Of a stretch of DNA of 48,123 nt, positions 36,455-45,795 are shown one piece after another. Each line of letters opens with the position of its first letter. Positions within the stretch are counted from its first letter, which is position 1. The position numbers and the translations under genes are program-made. Source of the stretch: Actinomycetota bacterium (GTDB lineage Bacteria > Actinomycetota > Actinomycetes > Nanopelagicales > Nanopelagicaceae); NCBI GenBank assembly GCA_026393015.1, contig JAPLBA010000006.1, positions 1 to 48,123 on the forward strand. Reading direction: 5' to 3'. The notes under the pieces were generated by a model that searched no databases, had not been told where the DNA came from, and saw nothing but the letters and a program-made list of their open reading frames with translations.

Positions 36455-37792
36455 ATGGGCAGACTCTTCGGCACCGATGGGGTTCGGGGCGTTGCGAACA
36501 AAGACCTCACCGCAGAACTGGCGCTTGATCTCTCCGTAGCTGCCGCGCATATCTTGGCTGAGAAAGGCACCTTTGCTGGCCACCGTCCGCGCGCCATCGT
36601 TGGACGAGATACTCGTGTCTCCGGTGAGTTCTTAGAAGCGGCAGTTGTCGCTGGTCTCGCATCGGCTGGCGTTGATGTGTACCGTGTCGGCGTATTGCCA
36701 ACGCCAGCAGTGGCGCACCTGGTGAATGTGACGGGCGCAGATCTCGGAGTGATGATTAGCGCATCGCATAATCCCATGCCGGACAATGGCATCAAGTTCT
36801 TTGCCAAAGGTGGAGTGAAATTAGATGACGCGCTAGAGGATGCAATTGAGGCTCGCCTTAATGAGCCGTGGGAACGACCAGTCGGAAATGCAGTTGGCCG
36901 GGTGATCGATGACAACACTGCTGCAGAGAAATATTTAGCGCACGTGATTGGTACGGTGGATCAAAAGTTTAATGGTCTCAAGATTGTGATAGATGGTGCT
37001 AATGGCGCCGCCTCTTATGTGAGCCCGCAAGCATTTCGCGCACTTGGAGCTGAAGTGATCGAAGTTGCCACATCGCCAGACGGATTTAATATAAACGAAG
37101 GTGTGGGATCAACCCATATCGATCAGCTTGCGGCGAGAGTACTCGCCGAGAAAGCAGATATGGGCTTCGCCCACGATGGCGACGCTGATCGCTGTTTAGC
37201 AGTTGATCACGCTGGGAACATTATTGATGGTGATCAGATCATGGCGATCCTGGCGCTTTCTATGAAAGAGCGCGGGCTACTTTCTAAGAACACCGTGGTG
37301 GCCACAGTGATGAGCAATTTAGGATTTATGCGTGCGATGAAAGCTGCCGGCGTGAGTGTCATCTCTGCTGATGTGGGCGATCGATATGTATTGGAAGAGA
37401 TGCGCCAGGGTGATTTTAATTTAGGTGGTGAGCAATCTGGCCACCTGATCCTTGCCGATCATGCAGAGACTGGAGATGGTGTGTTGACCGCATTACATCT
37501 CACCGCAGCAGTGAAACGCAGTGGGAGATCACTTGCCGAGTTAGCTTTGGTCTTTACTCGCTATCCGCAGGTGCTTATTAACGTAGGTGGAGTAGATCGA
37601 ACGCGGGTGGGTGAAATGAATAGCGCGGTTGCCGCTGCAGAATCAGAATTGGGTGAGAGTGGCCGAGTCTTACTACGCCCTTCTGGCACTGAACCCGTCG
37701 TGCGGGTGATGGTTGAGGCCGCTGAGGTCGAGGTGGCCGAACGAGTAGCTCTTGCGCTGGCAGATGAGGTTCGCGCTGCCCTTTCCCTCTAG
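36455..37792 (+). CDS. glmM: phosphoglucosamine mutase
   Basis: 445 residues: [14 protein letters not shown] at the start, active-site [17 protein letters not shown] with the phosphorylated Ser, metal-binding [11 protein letters not shown], sugar-binding GGEQSGH and phosphate-binding [14 protein letters not shown]. It converts glucosamine-6-P to glucosamine-1-P for UDP-GlcNAc and peptidoglycan. GGAAGGATC precedes the ATG. glmS lies 44 nt downstream, so the pair provides consecutive steps of one pathway. Confidence 0.97.
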   Translation: MGRLFGTDGVRGVANKDLTAELALDLSVAAAHILAEKGTFAGHRPRAIVGRDTRVSGEFLEAAVVAGLASAGVDVYRVGVLPTPAVAHLVNVTGADLGVMISASHNPMPDNGIKFFAKGGVKLDDALEDAIEARLNEPWERPVGNAVGRVIDDNTAAEKYLAHVIGTVDQKFNGLKIVIDGANGAASYVSPQAFRALGAEVIEVATSPDGFNINEGVGSTHIDQLAARVLAEKADMGFAHDGDADRCLAVDHAGNIIDGDQIMAILALSMKERGLLSKNTVVATVMSNLGFMRAMKAAGVSVISADVGDRYVLEEMRQGDFNLGGEQSGHLILADHAETGDGVLTALHLTAAVKRSGRSLAELALVFTRYPQVLINVGGVDRTRVGEMNSAVAAAESELGESGRVLLRPSGTEPVVRVMVEAAEVEVAERVALALADEVRAALSL

Positions 37793-37801
37793 GCTAGAGG
37801 G
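37785..37801. repeat. inverted repeat over the glmM stop codon
   Basis: CCCTCTA (37785-37791) and TAGAGGG (37795-37801) are perfectly complementary with a GGC spacer, and the glmM TAG (37790-37792) lies inside. A short GGGT/ACCC stem follows. There is no T-run. It may be a DNA operator or affect glmS translation. Confidence 0.5.
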
Positions 37802-37836
37802 GTGAGCACCCGGCTATCTGAAGGGAGGGAGCGTCT

Positions 37837-39687
37837 ATGTGTGGCATCGTCGGATATGTAGGCGAGCAATCAGCCCTCGATGTGGTCATCTCAGGTCTTC
37901 GCCGTTTGGAGTATCGCGGATATGACTCAGCTGGCGTTGCCTTAGTAACAGCAGATGGCCTAGCCACCGATAAGCGCGCTGGCAAACTAATTAACCTTGA
38001 AGAGTCCCTTGATCGCACGCCACTTCCGGCAGCTACTACGGGTATGGGACATACTCGCTGGGCCACTCACGGGGGGCCCACTGACCGCAATGCACACCCA
38101 CACGTGGATTGCACCGGAAAATTAGCGGTCATTCATAACGGCATCATCGAAAACTTTTCCAAGTTACGCCTCGGACTCGAAACGAATGGGCACGACTTCT
38201 CTTCAGAAACCGACACAGAATCAGTCGCACATCTCTTAGAAGATGCTTACGCCGCCGCTGGCGGAAATTTAGCGCAAGCCATGCGAGATGTGTGTAAGCA
38301 ACTTGTTGGTGCATTTACTTTGGTAGCTGTGCATTCCGATTCACCCGAATGCGTCGTTGGTGCAAGACGTAACTCGCCACTCGTTGTAGGCAGGGGCGTA
38401 GGTGAGAATTTCCTCGCCTCCGATGTATCGGCATTTATTTCTTTCACGCGCAATGCGGTGGAACTTGGGCAAGATCAAGTTGTTGAGATCACTCGTGATG
38501 GTATTTCGGTCACCACTTTCGATGGCGCCCCGGCGGAAACAAATGAATACGAAGTCACTTGGGATGCAGCTGCTGCCGAAAAGGGCGGCTTCGAACACTT
38601 CATGCTTAAGGAAATCGCGGAGCAACCGAAAGCGGTTGCAGATACATTGCTCGGACGTGTGGGGGTAGATGGGAAACTCACGCTAGATGAAATGCGTCTT
38701 TCGGACGAAGAGTTGCGCGAGGTCGACAAGATTATTGTGATCGCTTGTGGAACGGCCTACAACGCAGGCATGATCGCGAAGTACGCGATCGAGCATTGGA
38801 CGCGTATTCCAGTCGAAGTAGAGTTGGCGAGCGAGTTCCGGTATCGCGATCCCATCGTGGACCCTCAAACTCTTGTCATCGCAATCTCGCAATCTGGTGA
38901 AACGATGGATACGTTGATGGCCCTCCGCCATGCGCGTGAACAACGTGCCCGAGTGCTGGCGATCTGTAACACCAATGGCTCCACAATTCCGCGGGAATCA
39001 GATGCGGTGCTTTACACGCACGCAGGTCCAGAGATCGCGGTGGCATCTACTAAAGCATTCCTCACTCAAATCGTGGCGGCTTATCTAGTGGGTCTTTACT
39101 TGGCGCAAGTGCGCGGCAATAAGTACGGAGATGAAATTGCCGCCATTCTCACCGACTTGCGAGATATGCCAGAGAAGATTGAACGAGTATTGGAAACTAT
39201 GGAGCCAGTGCGCAAGTTAGCTTCAACATTGAAAGACAAGACTTCTGTACTCTTCCTTGGCCGCCATGTGGGTTTCCCAGTAGCACTTGAGGGGGCGCTC
39301 AAACTTAAAGAACTTGCCTACATGCATGCTGAAGGTTTTGCGGCGGGGGAACTGAAGCACGGTCCGATTGCACTCGTCGAAGCTGGCACCCCAGTTTTTG
39401 TCACCATCCCGTCGCCACGTGGACGCTCCGTAGTGCACGACAAGGTAGTAAGTAACGTGGAAGAAGTTCGTGCTCGCGGCGCGTACACAATTCTTATTGC
39501 AGAAGAAGGCGACGAATCTATCAATAGCGCAGCAGACTTCATTATCCGCATTCCAGCCTGCCCCACTCTCATGCAACCTCTGCTCGCTACCGTTCCACTT
39601 CAAGTCTTTGCCTGTGAGATGGCCACGGTAAAGGGCTTCGATGTCGACCAACCTCGAAACCTGGCCAAATCAGTCACTGTCGAGTAA
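37837..39687 (+). CDS. glmS: glutamine--fructose-6-phosphate aminotransferase (isomerising)
   Basis: 616 residues. The N-terminal glutaminase begins MCGIVGYVG, whose Cys2 is the nucleophile. GMGHTRWATHG and HNGIIENF follow. Two SIS domains (about 290-430 and 460-605) contain CGTAYNAGMIAKYAIE, SQSGETMDTLMA and ELKHGPIALVE, ending QPRNLAKSVTVE. It makes glucosamine-6-P from fructose-6-P and Gln, the first step of hexosamine synthesis. The 44-nt leader has AGGGAGGGA and is too short for a glmS ribozyme. Confidence 0.97.
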   Translation: MCGIVGYVGEQSALDVVISGLRRLEYRGYDSAGVALVTADGLATDKRAGKLINLEESLDRTPLPAATTGMGHTRWATHGGPTDRNAHPHVDCTGKLAVIHNGIIENFSKLRLGLETNGHDFSSETDTESVAHLLEDAYAAAGGNLAQAMRDVCKQLVGAFTLVAVHSDSPECVVGARRNSPLVVGRGVGENFLASDVSAFISFTRNAVELGQDQVVEITRDGISVTTFDGAPAETNEYEVTWDAAAAEKGGFEHFMLKEIAEQPKAVADTLLGRVGVDGKLTLDEMRLSDEELREVDKIIVIACGTAYNAGMIAKYAIEHWTRIPVEVELASEFRYRDPIVDPQTLVIAISQSGETMDTLMALRHAREQRARVLAICNTNGSTIPRESDAVLYTHAGPEIAVASTKAFLTQIVAAYLVGLYLAQVRGNKYGDEIAAILTDLRDMPEKIERVLETMEPVRKLASTLKDKTSVLFLGRHVGFPVALEGALKLKELAYMHAEGFAAGELKHGPIALVEAGTPVFVTIPSPRGRSVVHDKVVSNVEEVRARGAYTILIAEEGDESINSAADFIIRIPACPTLMQPLLATVPLQVFACEMATVKGFDVDQPRNLAKSVTVE

Positions 39688-39690
39688 GCC

Positions 39691-40401
39691 ATGAATGCAG
39701 ATAACAGTACCGATGCGCAATACACGGTGACGGTCGACCTACAACGCCGCCGGCAAATGTCTAATGCGCTCCGGCGCTCTTCTCTCCTGCTGGCGCTCTT
39801 TGCCTTGAACACCCTCCTCGTCACACAAGCGAAGTGGTACCGAGCGATCGACGATAAAATCGGAGATCGTGGTGCGCTGCGCCTCAAAGGAATAAATCAT
39901 CACATCGTCCTCTGGTTAGACAATTTAGGATTGCGTGGACTCAGCGCCACCGTGCTACTCATTGCAGCGCTCGCTATTTCAATTCGATTTAAGTCCTGGC
40001 GTCCACTCAATCTGGCGCTACTTTCTTTGATTGCCTTGAATCTTGTCGTAGGTGCTCTCAAGATCATTATTGGGAGAAGTAAGCCACTTGATGGGGTCGA
40101 TAATTTTGATGTGAGTGGGGTCGGTTCATATCCCAGCGGTCACGCGGCAAATGCCATACTCACGTGGGGCGTGCTTGCCTATCTCATTTACCGATACACC
40201 CACAGAGCGATTCATAGAGCGACCTTTCTCGCAGTAGCCGTTTCGGTTGTTACCGGAGTGGTGGCAGTGATTTCGCTCTTCCGAAATACGCACTGGCTCA
40301 GTGATCTGATTGGTGGGATCCTGATCGGTGCTGCTCTTTTGGTACTCGTGATGGCGGTTGATCGCTTTGTACCTTCTGCAAAACAACCGGTTCAGCCATG
40401 A
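39691..40401 (+). CDS. PAP2-superfamily membrane phosphatase (variant motifs)
   Basis: 236 residues with about five or six membrane segments. The PAP2 motifs are recognisable but altered. Motif 1 is KIIIGRSKP (124-132), where the usual KxxxxxxRP Arg is Lys. Motif 2 is YPSGHA (147-152), intact. Motif 3 is [11 protein letters not shown] (195-205), where the Arg six residues before the His is Ser. The His and Asp are present. The family dephosphorylates lipid phosphates such as undecaprenyl pyrophosphate. It is 3 nt after glmS and overlaps acpS by 4 nt. Substrate unknown. Confidence 0.85.
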   Translation: MNADNSTDAQYTVTVDLQRRRQMSNALRRSSLLLALFALNTLLVTQAKWYRAIDDKIGDRGALRLKGINHHIVLWLDNLGLRGLSATVLLIAALAISIRFKSWRPLNLALLSLIALNLVVGALKIIIGRSKPLDGVDNFDVSGVGSYPSGHAANAILTWGVLAYLIYRYTHRAIHRATFLAVAVSVVTGVVAVISLFRNTHWLSDLIGGILIGAALLVLVMAVDRFVPSAKQPVQP

Positions 40402-40745
40402 CCATTCGCGGTATTGGCATTGATGTAGTCGATCTAGTTCGCTTCGAGGAGGCGCTAGATCGCACACCAGGTCTGCGGACTCGCCTCTTCACAGAAAATG
40501 AACGAGGTTTGCCTCATGCTTCTTTAGCGGCACGTTTCGCAGCCAAAGAGGCGTTAGCTAAAGCGCTCGGTGTGCCTGCAGGTTTGCAATGGCAAGACGC
40601 TGAAGTGCAGAAAGATAGCTCCGGGCGCCCGTTCTTTGCAGTGAGCGGCAGCGTGGCTGCAGCCGTGGGGGAGTCGAAGATTCATCTCACCCTTTCTCAC
40701 GATGGCGGGATCGCTTCCGCATTTGTACTTCTTGAAGAGGGCTAA
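40398..40745 (+). CDS. acpS: holo-[acyl-carrier-protein] synthase
   Basis: 115 residues. [16 protein letters not shown] carries the Mg-binding Asp; [13 protein letters not shown] carries the catalytic Glu and the Lys that binds Co[19 protein letters not shown] closes the fold. It moves 4'-phosphopantetheine from CoA to acyl carrier protein for fatty acid synthesis. The ATG overlaps the preceding stop by 4 nt. A 13-bp tandem duplication covers its stop codon and the start of the next gene. Confidence 0.96.
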   Translation: MTIRGIGIDVVDLVRFEEALDRTPGLRTRLFTENERGLPHASLAARFAAKEALAKALGVPAGLQWQDAEVQKDSSGRPFFAVSGSVAAAVGESKIHLTLSHDGGIASAFVLLEEG

Positions 40746-40759
40746 TGAAGAGGGCTAAT
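40734..40759 (+). repeat. 13-bp tandem duplication at the acpS/nnr junction
   Basis: GAAGAGGGCTAAT occurs twice in direct succession (40734-40746, 40747-40759). Each copy creates a TAATG stop-start junction. The first ATG (40745) opens only a nine-codon frame, MKRANEAGV, that ends at a TAG. The second ATG (40758) begins nnr. Confidence 0.9.
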
Positions 40760-42119
40760 GAAGCGGGCGTATAGTGCGGCTGATATCCGCCGAGTAGAAG
40801 TGGAGTACTTATCGCGGAACGTGCCGCTCATGGAGCGAGCAGCTCATGCGATCGCCCATCATGCACTAGAGTTGTTGATGGAAAACCACGGCGTTTATGG
40901 TCGACGAGTTCTTCTTCTCGTGGGAAGTGGTGACAATGGCGGAGATGCACTCTTTGCCGGTGGTGTCATGCTTTCGCGAGGTGTGCAAGTTGAGGCACTG
41001 GCATTAGCTTCGAGCTTTCATGAAGCTGGAGGTCAGGAATTTGTACGTCGAGGTGGCCGCTGGGTCAATGAACTTAATCACTCCTACGATCTGGTAATCG
41101 ATGGATTTCTTGGCCTAGGTGCGCGCGCCGGAATCTCAATTGAAGTATTGAGCGCGCTGACTGAGATCCAAGAAGTACCCATGTTGGCCGTTGATCTACC
41201 AAGTGGGATGAACGCTGATGGAGAAGGTGTAGATCAACCCATACTCGTTCCCACAAACACCGTAGCGATTGGAAGTTGGAAGATTGCACACTTGCTCTCC
41301 GAAAGTGGTCTTGGGGTCTCTGAGTTAGTAGATATTGGCGTCAATTATGAAAGTGAAATCCCCGCTCTCGTTTCATTTGAAGATTCAGAGGTGCGCGAAC
41401 TTCTTCCCACGGAGATCGAAAGCAATCATAAGTATCGTCGAGGAGTCTTGGGAGTGATCGCGGGTTCTGAAACTTTTCCAGGTGCTGGCATTCTTTCGAT
41501 CAGGGCAGCTCTTGCTTTAGGGATCGGAATGATTCGGGCTGAGAGTGGTGAATTCTTTTCAGAGGTTCCTGAAGTGGTCACTGCCCCGGGCAAGATCGAT
41601 GCGCTCATTGTGGGGCCAGGATTGATCTCACTGACCCAAACCCAAGAGCGGGCAATTCTTGAGCACCTCGCGAAAGGTGGAATTACCCTTCTCGATGCTG
41701 GAGCGCTCCCATTTCTGGAGAAGATCCCGGCCGGGGTGCGCCAACAGATTCTCATCACGCCACACCATGGGGAATTCGCGGCACACTTTGCTACTTTTGC
41801 GGTAACGCTTCACGCTAATCCGCTGGAATGTGCGCGAAGATTTGTAGACGCATACGGATGTCATTTGTTGTTGAAAGGGCCACGTACATTGATTGTCTCA
41901 CCGGGTGAAATTCCGGTAGTGAACATGCGTGGAAGTGTGGCACTCGCCACCGCGGGTTCCGGTGATGTACTTGCCGGCATCATCGGCAATCTCATGGCAC
42001 GCACGGGCGCTATCCGGAATAGTGCAATAGCAGGTGCATTTATCCATGGGAAAGCAGGGGAGAGTCTCACGGCGGGCGCCAGTGAACTCATCGAGATACT
42101 TCCTTTCGCGCTAAGGTAA
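40758..42119 (+). CDS. nnr: bifunctional NAD(P)H-hydrate epimerase / ADP-dependent dehydratase
   Basis: 453 residues. The N-terminal YjeF_N epimerase domain (about 1-205) has GSGDNGGDALFAGGVML and AVDLPSGMNADGEG. The C-terminal ribokinase-like dehydratase (about 220-450) has GVIAGSETFPGAGILSIRAA, LITPHHGEFA and the catalytic ATAGSGDVLAGIIG. It repairs hydrated NADH and NADPH. The start at 40758 is the second of two duplicated ATGs. No strong ribosome site beyond AGAGGG is seen, so coupling to acpS is likely. alr follows after 5 nt. Confidence 0.94.
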   Translation: MKRAYSAADIRRVEVEYLSRNVPLMERAAHAIAHHALELLMENHGVYGRRVLLLVGSGDNGGDALFAGGVMLSRGVQVEALALASSFHEAGGQEFVRRGGRWVNELNHSYDLVIDGFLGLGARAGISIEVLSALTEIQEVPMLAVDLPSGMNADGEGVDQPILVPTNTVAIGSWKIAHLLSESGLGVSELVDIGVNYESEIPALVSFEDSEVRELLPTEIESNHKYRRGVLGVIAGSETFPGAGILSIRAALALGIGMIRAESGEFFSEVPEVVTAPGKIDALIVGPGLISLTQTQERAILEHLAKGGITLLDAGALPFLEKIPAGVRQQILITPHHGEFAAHFATFAVTLHANPLECARRFVDAYGCHLLLKGPRTLIVSPGEIPVVNMRGSVALATAGSGDVLAGIIGNLMARTGAIRNSAIAGAFIHGKAGESLTAGASELIEILPFALR

Positions 42120-42124
42120 GAGAC

Positions 42125-43246
42125 ATGCGTGCAGTAGCCCGCGTCAACCTGGACGCAATCTCCTCAAACATCCGAGTGCTCCGCGAGCGCGTGGATGTTC
42201 CGCTGATGGCGGTAGTAAAAGCAGATGCATATGGGCACGGTTTAGTTCCGGTGGCGCGTGCAGCAGTTGATGCCGGTGCCCAATGGATTGGTACGGCACT
42301 ACTGGCTGAGGGGCTAGAGCTTCGCAGGCAAGGTGTGACCACATCTCATGTGATTTCCTGGCTTTCGCCACCAGGTGATGATTTCGCGGCAGCAATCGAG
42401 GAGAATGTAGATCTCTCGGCGAGTTCTATTGAATTACTTGAAGAGATTAATGCGGCGGCGACTCTCCTTGGCAAGCGCGCACGAGTTCACCTTGAGGTAG
42501 ACACTGGGATGACGCGTGCCGGCGCTCTTGGCCAATGGGATCAACTGGTGCAACGTGGCGCTGAGTTAATGAAGAGTGGAAATATCGAGGTAGTAGGAGT
42601 CTGGTCGCACTTTGCCCGTGCTGATGAACCCGGGCACCCAGCAAATGCTGCCCAGAAAAATTCTTTCGATCATGCGTTAGAAGTTGTCAGCGCTGCTGGA
42701 ATCGAGCCCCAAGTGCGTCATCTTGCAAACTCTGCAGCAACATTGATGGATCCCTCGTCACACTATGACTTAGTGCGCACCGGAATCGTCATGTACGGCC
42801 TTTCTCCAGATGTCACCACGTTAGGCAGCGCCACAAAGTACGATCTCACTCCCGCAATGACGTTGGTGGCGAGTTTGATGCTCGTGAAAGAAGTACCGAG
42901 TGGGGTTGCAGTCTCTTACGGTGGAACTGCCATCACGAAACATGCCACCAAAGTGGGAGTAGTTCCTATGGGCTATGCAGATGGCGTTCCACGTCATGGT
43001 TCCAACGCGCTCAAAGTAAATGTCGGCGATTACGAAGCGCCAGTTCTAGGCCGGATCTGTATGGATCAGTTTGTAATTGACCTAGGTCCCGATTCCACCG
43101 CCAAAGCCGGCGATGAAGTGGTGCTCTTTGGCGAGGGCGGCCCGACTGTGGATGCGTGGGCAAGTGCAAGCGGTACGGTGAATTATGAAATAGTGACACG
43201 CCTAGGTCCGCGCGTTGCACGAGAATATTTTGGAGTGGGTGCATGA
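42125..43246 (+). CDS. alr: alanine racemase
   Basis: 373 residues. The N-terminal barrel has MAVVKADAYGHGLVPVARAA with the PLP-binding Lys. HLEVDTGMTRAG and MYGLSP follow. The C-terminal domain has VSYGGTAIT and GRICMDQFVIDLG with the region of the second catalytic Tyr. It makes D-alanine for peptidoglycan. It is 5 nt downstream of nnr and overlaps the hydrolase gene by 4 nt (ATGA). The order nnr-alr-hydrolase is usual in Actinobacteria. Confidence 0.97.
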   Translation: MRAVARVNLDAISSNIRVLRERVDVPLMAVVKADAYGHGLVPVARAAVDAGAQWIGTALLAEGLELRRQGVTTSHVISWLSPPGDDFAAAIEENVDLSASSIELLEEINAAATLLGKRARVHLEVDTGMTRAGALGQWDQLVQRGAELMKSGNIEVVGVWSHFARADEPGHPANAAQKNSFDHALEVVSAAGIEPQVRHLANSAATLMDPSSHYDLVRTGIVMYGLSPDVTTLGSATKYDLTPAMTLVASLMLVKEVPSGVAVSYGGTAITKHATKVGVVPMGYADGVPRHGSNALKVNVGDYEAPVLGRICMDQFVIDLGPDSTAKAGDEVVLFGEGGPTVDAWASASGTVNYEIVTRLGPRVAREYFGVGA

Positions 43247-44301
43247 GTCGTATCGCAAAAGTAGGAAAGGCGGGCGCCACCATTGGAGCCACCATGGGCG
43301 TGCTCGCTGCCGGTGCGGCAGTGGGATTGGCAGCCGAAAGATACATGGTGGGCCGCTCCCTGAAGAAAGCCGATCCACGCATTGACGGACCATGGCGCGG
43401 CGAAAGTTACGAAGTTAATGAAGAAGTTGTGGTGGCCCCAGATGGCGTTCGACTGATCACCGAAACCATGGGGGATCCGCTCGCAAAAAAGGTAGTGATC
43501 TTTGCTCACGGATACGCCTTGGATCGCCGCTCCTGGTGGTACCAGTGGCGTGATCTGCCAGCCCACCTTGGGCCGGAGACTCGCTTAGTGCGATATGACC
43601 AGCGCGGACATGGTGAGAGTGAGTATGAGCCAGTCGATTCAATTAATGCACTTGGCGAAGACTTACATTCAGTGTTGATGCAGTATGCAGCCGACGAGGT
43701 TTATTTAGTCGGGCACTCTATGGGCGGGATGTCGATTTTGGCACTTGCTCGCAAGTATCCGGAGCTTTTTGGCAAAGTAATAAAAGGCGTTGTTATTATT
43801 TCGAGTACTTCGGGGGAGAGTGCGCAATCCCGTCTCGGTACTCCCATCCTCGATTTGCCAATCGTGAGTAATTACGCGCCGCAGATTCTTGACTTCCTGG
43901 CAGACCGAAGCGAACTCGTCGAGCGCGGTATGCGCGCCGGAAAAGATATTGCCTTCGTAATGACAAAGCGCTACTCATTTGATAGTCAGGTCGACCCGCG
44001 GTTAGTAGAGTTCGTTTCGGAGATGATCCGGGATACGAGCATCGAAGTGATCGCGGATTTCTTCCCGCTCTTTCAGGAGTTTGATGCTTTTGAGGCGCTA
44101 CATATTCTCAAGAAAATACCTGTCGAATTCTTCTGTGGTCTTTCAGATCGACTCACGCCTCCTGAGCACACCTCCACAATGGGGGAGCAGATCCCCGGAG
44201 CGCCCGTGCACTTATTGCCAAAGACTGGCCATCTCCTCATGCTGGAAAGGCCTGATCAAATCAGTGACGCAATCGTGCGACTCGTGCGTGGCGAGGCGTA
44301 A
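43243..44301 (+). CDS. alpha/beta hydrolase with N-terminal membrane segment
   Basis: 352 residues. A Gly/Ala-rich hydrophobic helix (about 11-30) probably anchors the protein. The fold has the oxyanion FAHGYALDRRSWWYQ, DQRGHGESE and the nucleophile elbow GHSMGG. The acid is in GLSDRLTPPEHT and the His in KTGHLLMLERP, so the catalytic triad looks complete. Members next to alr are common in Actinobacteria, but the substrate is unknown. It overlaps alr by 4 nt. The tsaE-tsaB-tsaD genes that often follow are absent here; a liv operon follows instead. Confidence 0.9.
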   Translation: MSRIAKVGKAGATIGATMGVLAAGAAVGLAAERYMVGRSLKKADPRIDGPWRGESYEVNEEVVVAPDGVRLITETMGDPLAKKVVIFAHGYALDRRSWWYQWRDLPAHLGPETRLVRYDQRGHGESEYEPVDSINALGEDLHSVLMQYAADEVYLVGHSMGGMSILALARKYPELFGKVIKGVVIISSTSGESAQSRLGTPILDLPIVSNYAPQILDFLADRSELVERGMRAGKDIAFVMTKRYSFDSQVDPRLVEFVSEMIRDTSIEVIADFFPLFQEFDAFEALHILKKIPVEFFCGLSDRLTPPEHTSTMGEQIPGAPVHLLPKTGHLLMLERPDQISDAIVRLVRGEA

Positions 44302-44324
44302 TACCTTCCGGTAGCCTCAGGCGG

Positions 44325-45101
44325 GTGACTTCACCGATTCTGGCTCTCGAAGGTGTCAACGTGACCTTCGGCGGGCTTCGGGCGTTAAGCGATGTTCACC
44401 TTGAGGTCTTTCCAGGGCAAGTGGTGGGTTTGATCGGTCCCAACGGAGCTGGCAAAACCACCCTTTTCAATGTCATGAGTGGTTTTGTTACTCCCGAGTC
44501 GGGTTCCATGGCGTGGGAGGGCGAACTAATTCGATTCCCTAAGCCGGATCAACTTATCAAGCGCGGTATGGCACGCACCCTTCAAGGCGTGGGCCTCTTC
44601 TCTGATCTCACCTGCGTCGAGAATGTGATGGTTGCTCTTACGCACAAGTCACGTACCGGAATGTTGAGTGCAATCTTTGGCACCTATGATCGAGACGAAG
44701 CGAAGTTGCGAATACGAGCGATGGAAGCCCTCGAATTTTGTGGCGCGGCAGATTTAGCAAACTCAAAACCGAGCGATCTTGCATTTCCACTTCTCAAGCG
44801 CGTGAGTTTGGCGCGCGCCCTGGTGGCTGAGCCGAAGCTGCTGCTACTTGATGAGCCTGCTGGTGGTTTAGGTGCCGAAGATCTGAGATGGCTTGCAGAG
44901 ATTATCAAATCGCTCTCATGCGCTGTGCTACTTGTCGAACATCATATGGACCTTGTGATGTCGGTAAGTGAAAAAATCTACGTACTTGATTTTGGACAAG
45001 TGATCGCAAGCGGAGCTCCCGAGCAAGTGCGTCAGGATCCGGGAGTAATTGCGGCTTATCTTGGTGCTGCAGCATTAGGGGGCAACAATGCTGCGCATTG
45101 A
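44325..45101 (+). CDS. livG: branched-chain amino acid ABC transporter ATP-binding protein LivG, degenerate signature
   Basis: 258 residues from a GTG start. Walker A is GPNGAGKT, the Q-loop region is ARTLQGVGLFSDLT, Walker B is LLLLDEPAGGL and the switch His is in LLVEHHMDL. The ABC signature, normally LSYGQ or LPYGQ in LivG, is LAFPL (152-156), so its Ser and Gly are missing. It should energise import through LivHM as a heterodimer with LivF. The ribosome site is poor; TAGCCT (44312-44317) lies 7 nt before the GTG, so a leaderless transcript is possible. It overlaps livF by 14 nt. Confidence 0.92.
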   Translation: MTSPILALEGVNVTFGGLRALSDVHLEVFPGQVVGLIGPNGAGKTTLFNVMSGFVTPESGSMAWEGELIRFPKPDQLIKRGMARTLQGVGLFSDLTCVENVMVALTHKSRTGMLSAIFGTYDRDEAKLRIRAMEALEFCGAADLANSKPSDLAFPLLKRVSLARALVAEPKLLLLDEPAGGLGAEDLRWLAEIIKSLSCAVLLVEHHMDLVMSVSEKIYVLDFGQVIASGAPEQVRQDPGVIAAYLGAAALGGNNAAH

Positions 45102-45795
45102 TTCGCTCACGACCGATCACGGACAGGTTCGCGCCGTTGATCATGTTTCCTTTGACGTGGAGGTGGGAAGTTGCACCGCCGTCATTGGTGCCAACGGTGC
45201 CGGTAAGTCATCACTTCTTCGCACACTTTCGGGGTTGGTGAAATCATCTTCGGGTAGCGCTCACTGGGGTGATGTGGATTTATTGAAACTCCCGACATCG
45301 GAGGTGGTGCGCCATGGTGTCGCCCATGTTCCCGAGGGACGATCAGTCATCGCGGAACTTTCGGTTGAAGAAAACCTCAACTTAGGTGCGCTCTGGCGCG
45401 GCAAAGATCCCGACGTGACAGTAACGAAGAGTGAAGTGCTCGATCTCTTTCCACGTTTAGGTGAACGGCTTAAACAGGGCGCAGATTCACTCTCCGGTGG
45501 AGAACGCCAAATGCTCGCGATTGGCCGTGCGTTGATGGCCCGCCCTAAGTTGCTTCTCCTTGATGAACCTTCGCTTGGTTTAGCGCCGATCGTTATCGAA
45601 CAAATTTTTCACACCATTGACACCATGCGTAAAGCTACTGGGCTCACGGTCGTGCTCGTCGAACAGAATGCAGTGAGCGCGCTCGCTATTGCTAATCACG
45701 CGATTGTGCTAGCGCTCGGAAAGATTGTCGCTAGCGGAGAAGCGAAAGCCATTGCCTCAGATGAATCTCTTCGACACGCCTACTTGGGATATTGA
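45088..45795 (+). CDS. livF: branched-chain amino acid ABC transporter ATP-binding protein LivF
   Basis: 235 residues. Walker A GANGAGKS, the family motif HVPEGRSVIAELSVEENL, intact signature LSGGERQ, Walker B LLLLDEPSLGL and switch His region VVLVEQNA (the LivF family has Gln-Asn here) are all present. It pairs with LivG at the cytoplasmic face of LivHM. It overlaps livG by 14 nt, and its TGA overlaps the livH ATG (TGATG). Confidence 0.94.
   Translation: MLRIDSLTTDHGQVRAVDHVSFDVEVGSCTAVIGANGAGKSSLLRTLSGLVKSSSGSAHWGDVDLLKLPTSEVVRHGVAHVPEGRSVIAELSVEENLNLGALWRGKDPDVTVTKSEVLDLFPRLGERLKQGADSLSGGERQMLAIGRALMARPKLLLLDEPSLGLAPIVIEQIFHTIDTMRKATGLTVVLVEQNAVSALAIANHAIVLALGKIVASGEAKAIASDESLRHAYLGY

Noticed and set aside
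37793-37836. Possible glmS ribozyme upstream of glmS
   Set aside because: The leader is only 44 nt, far too short for the ribozyme core, and that element is mainly found in Firmicutes.
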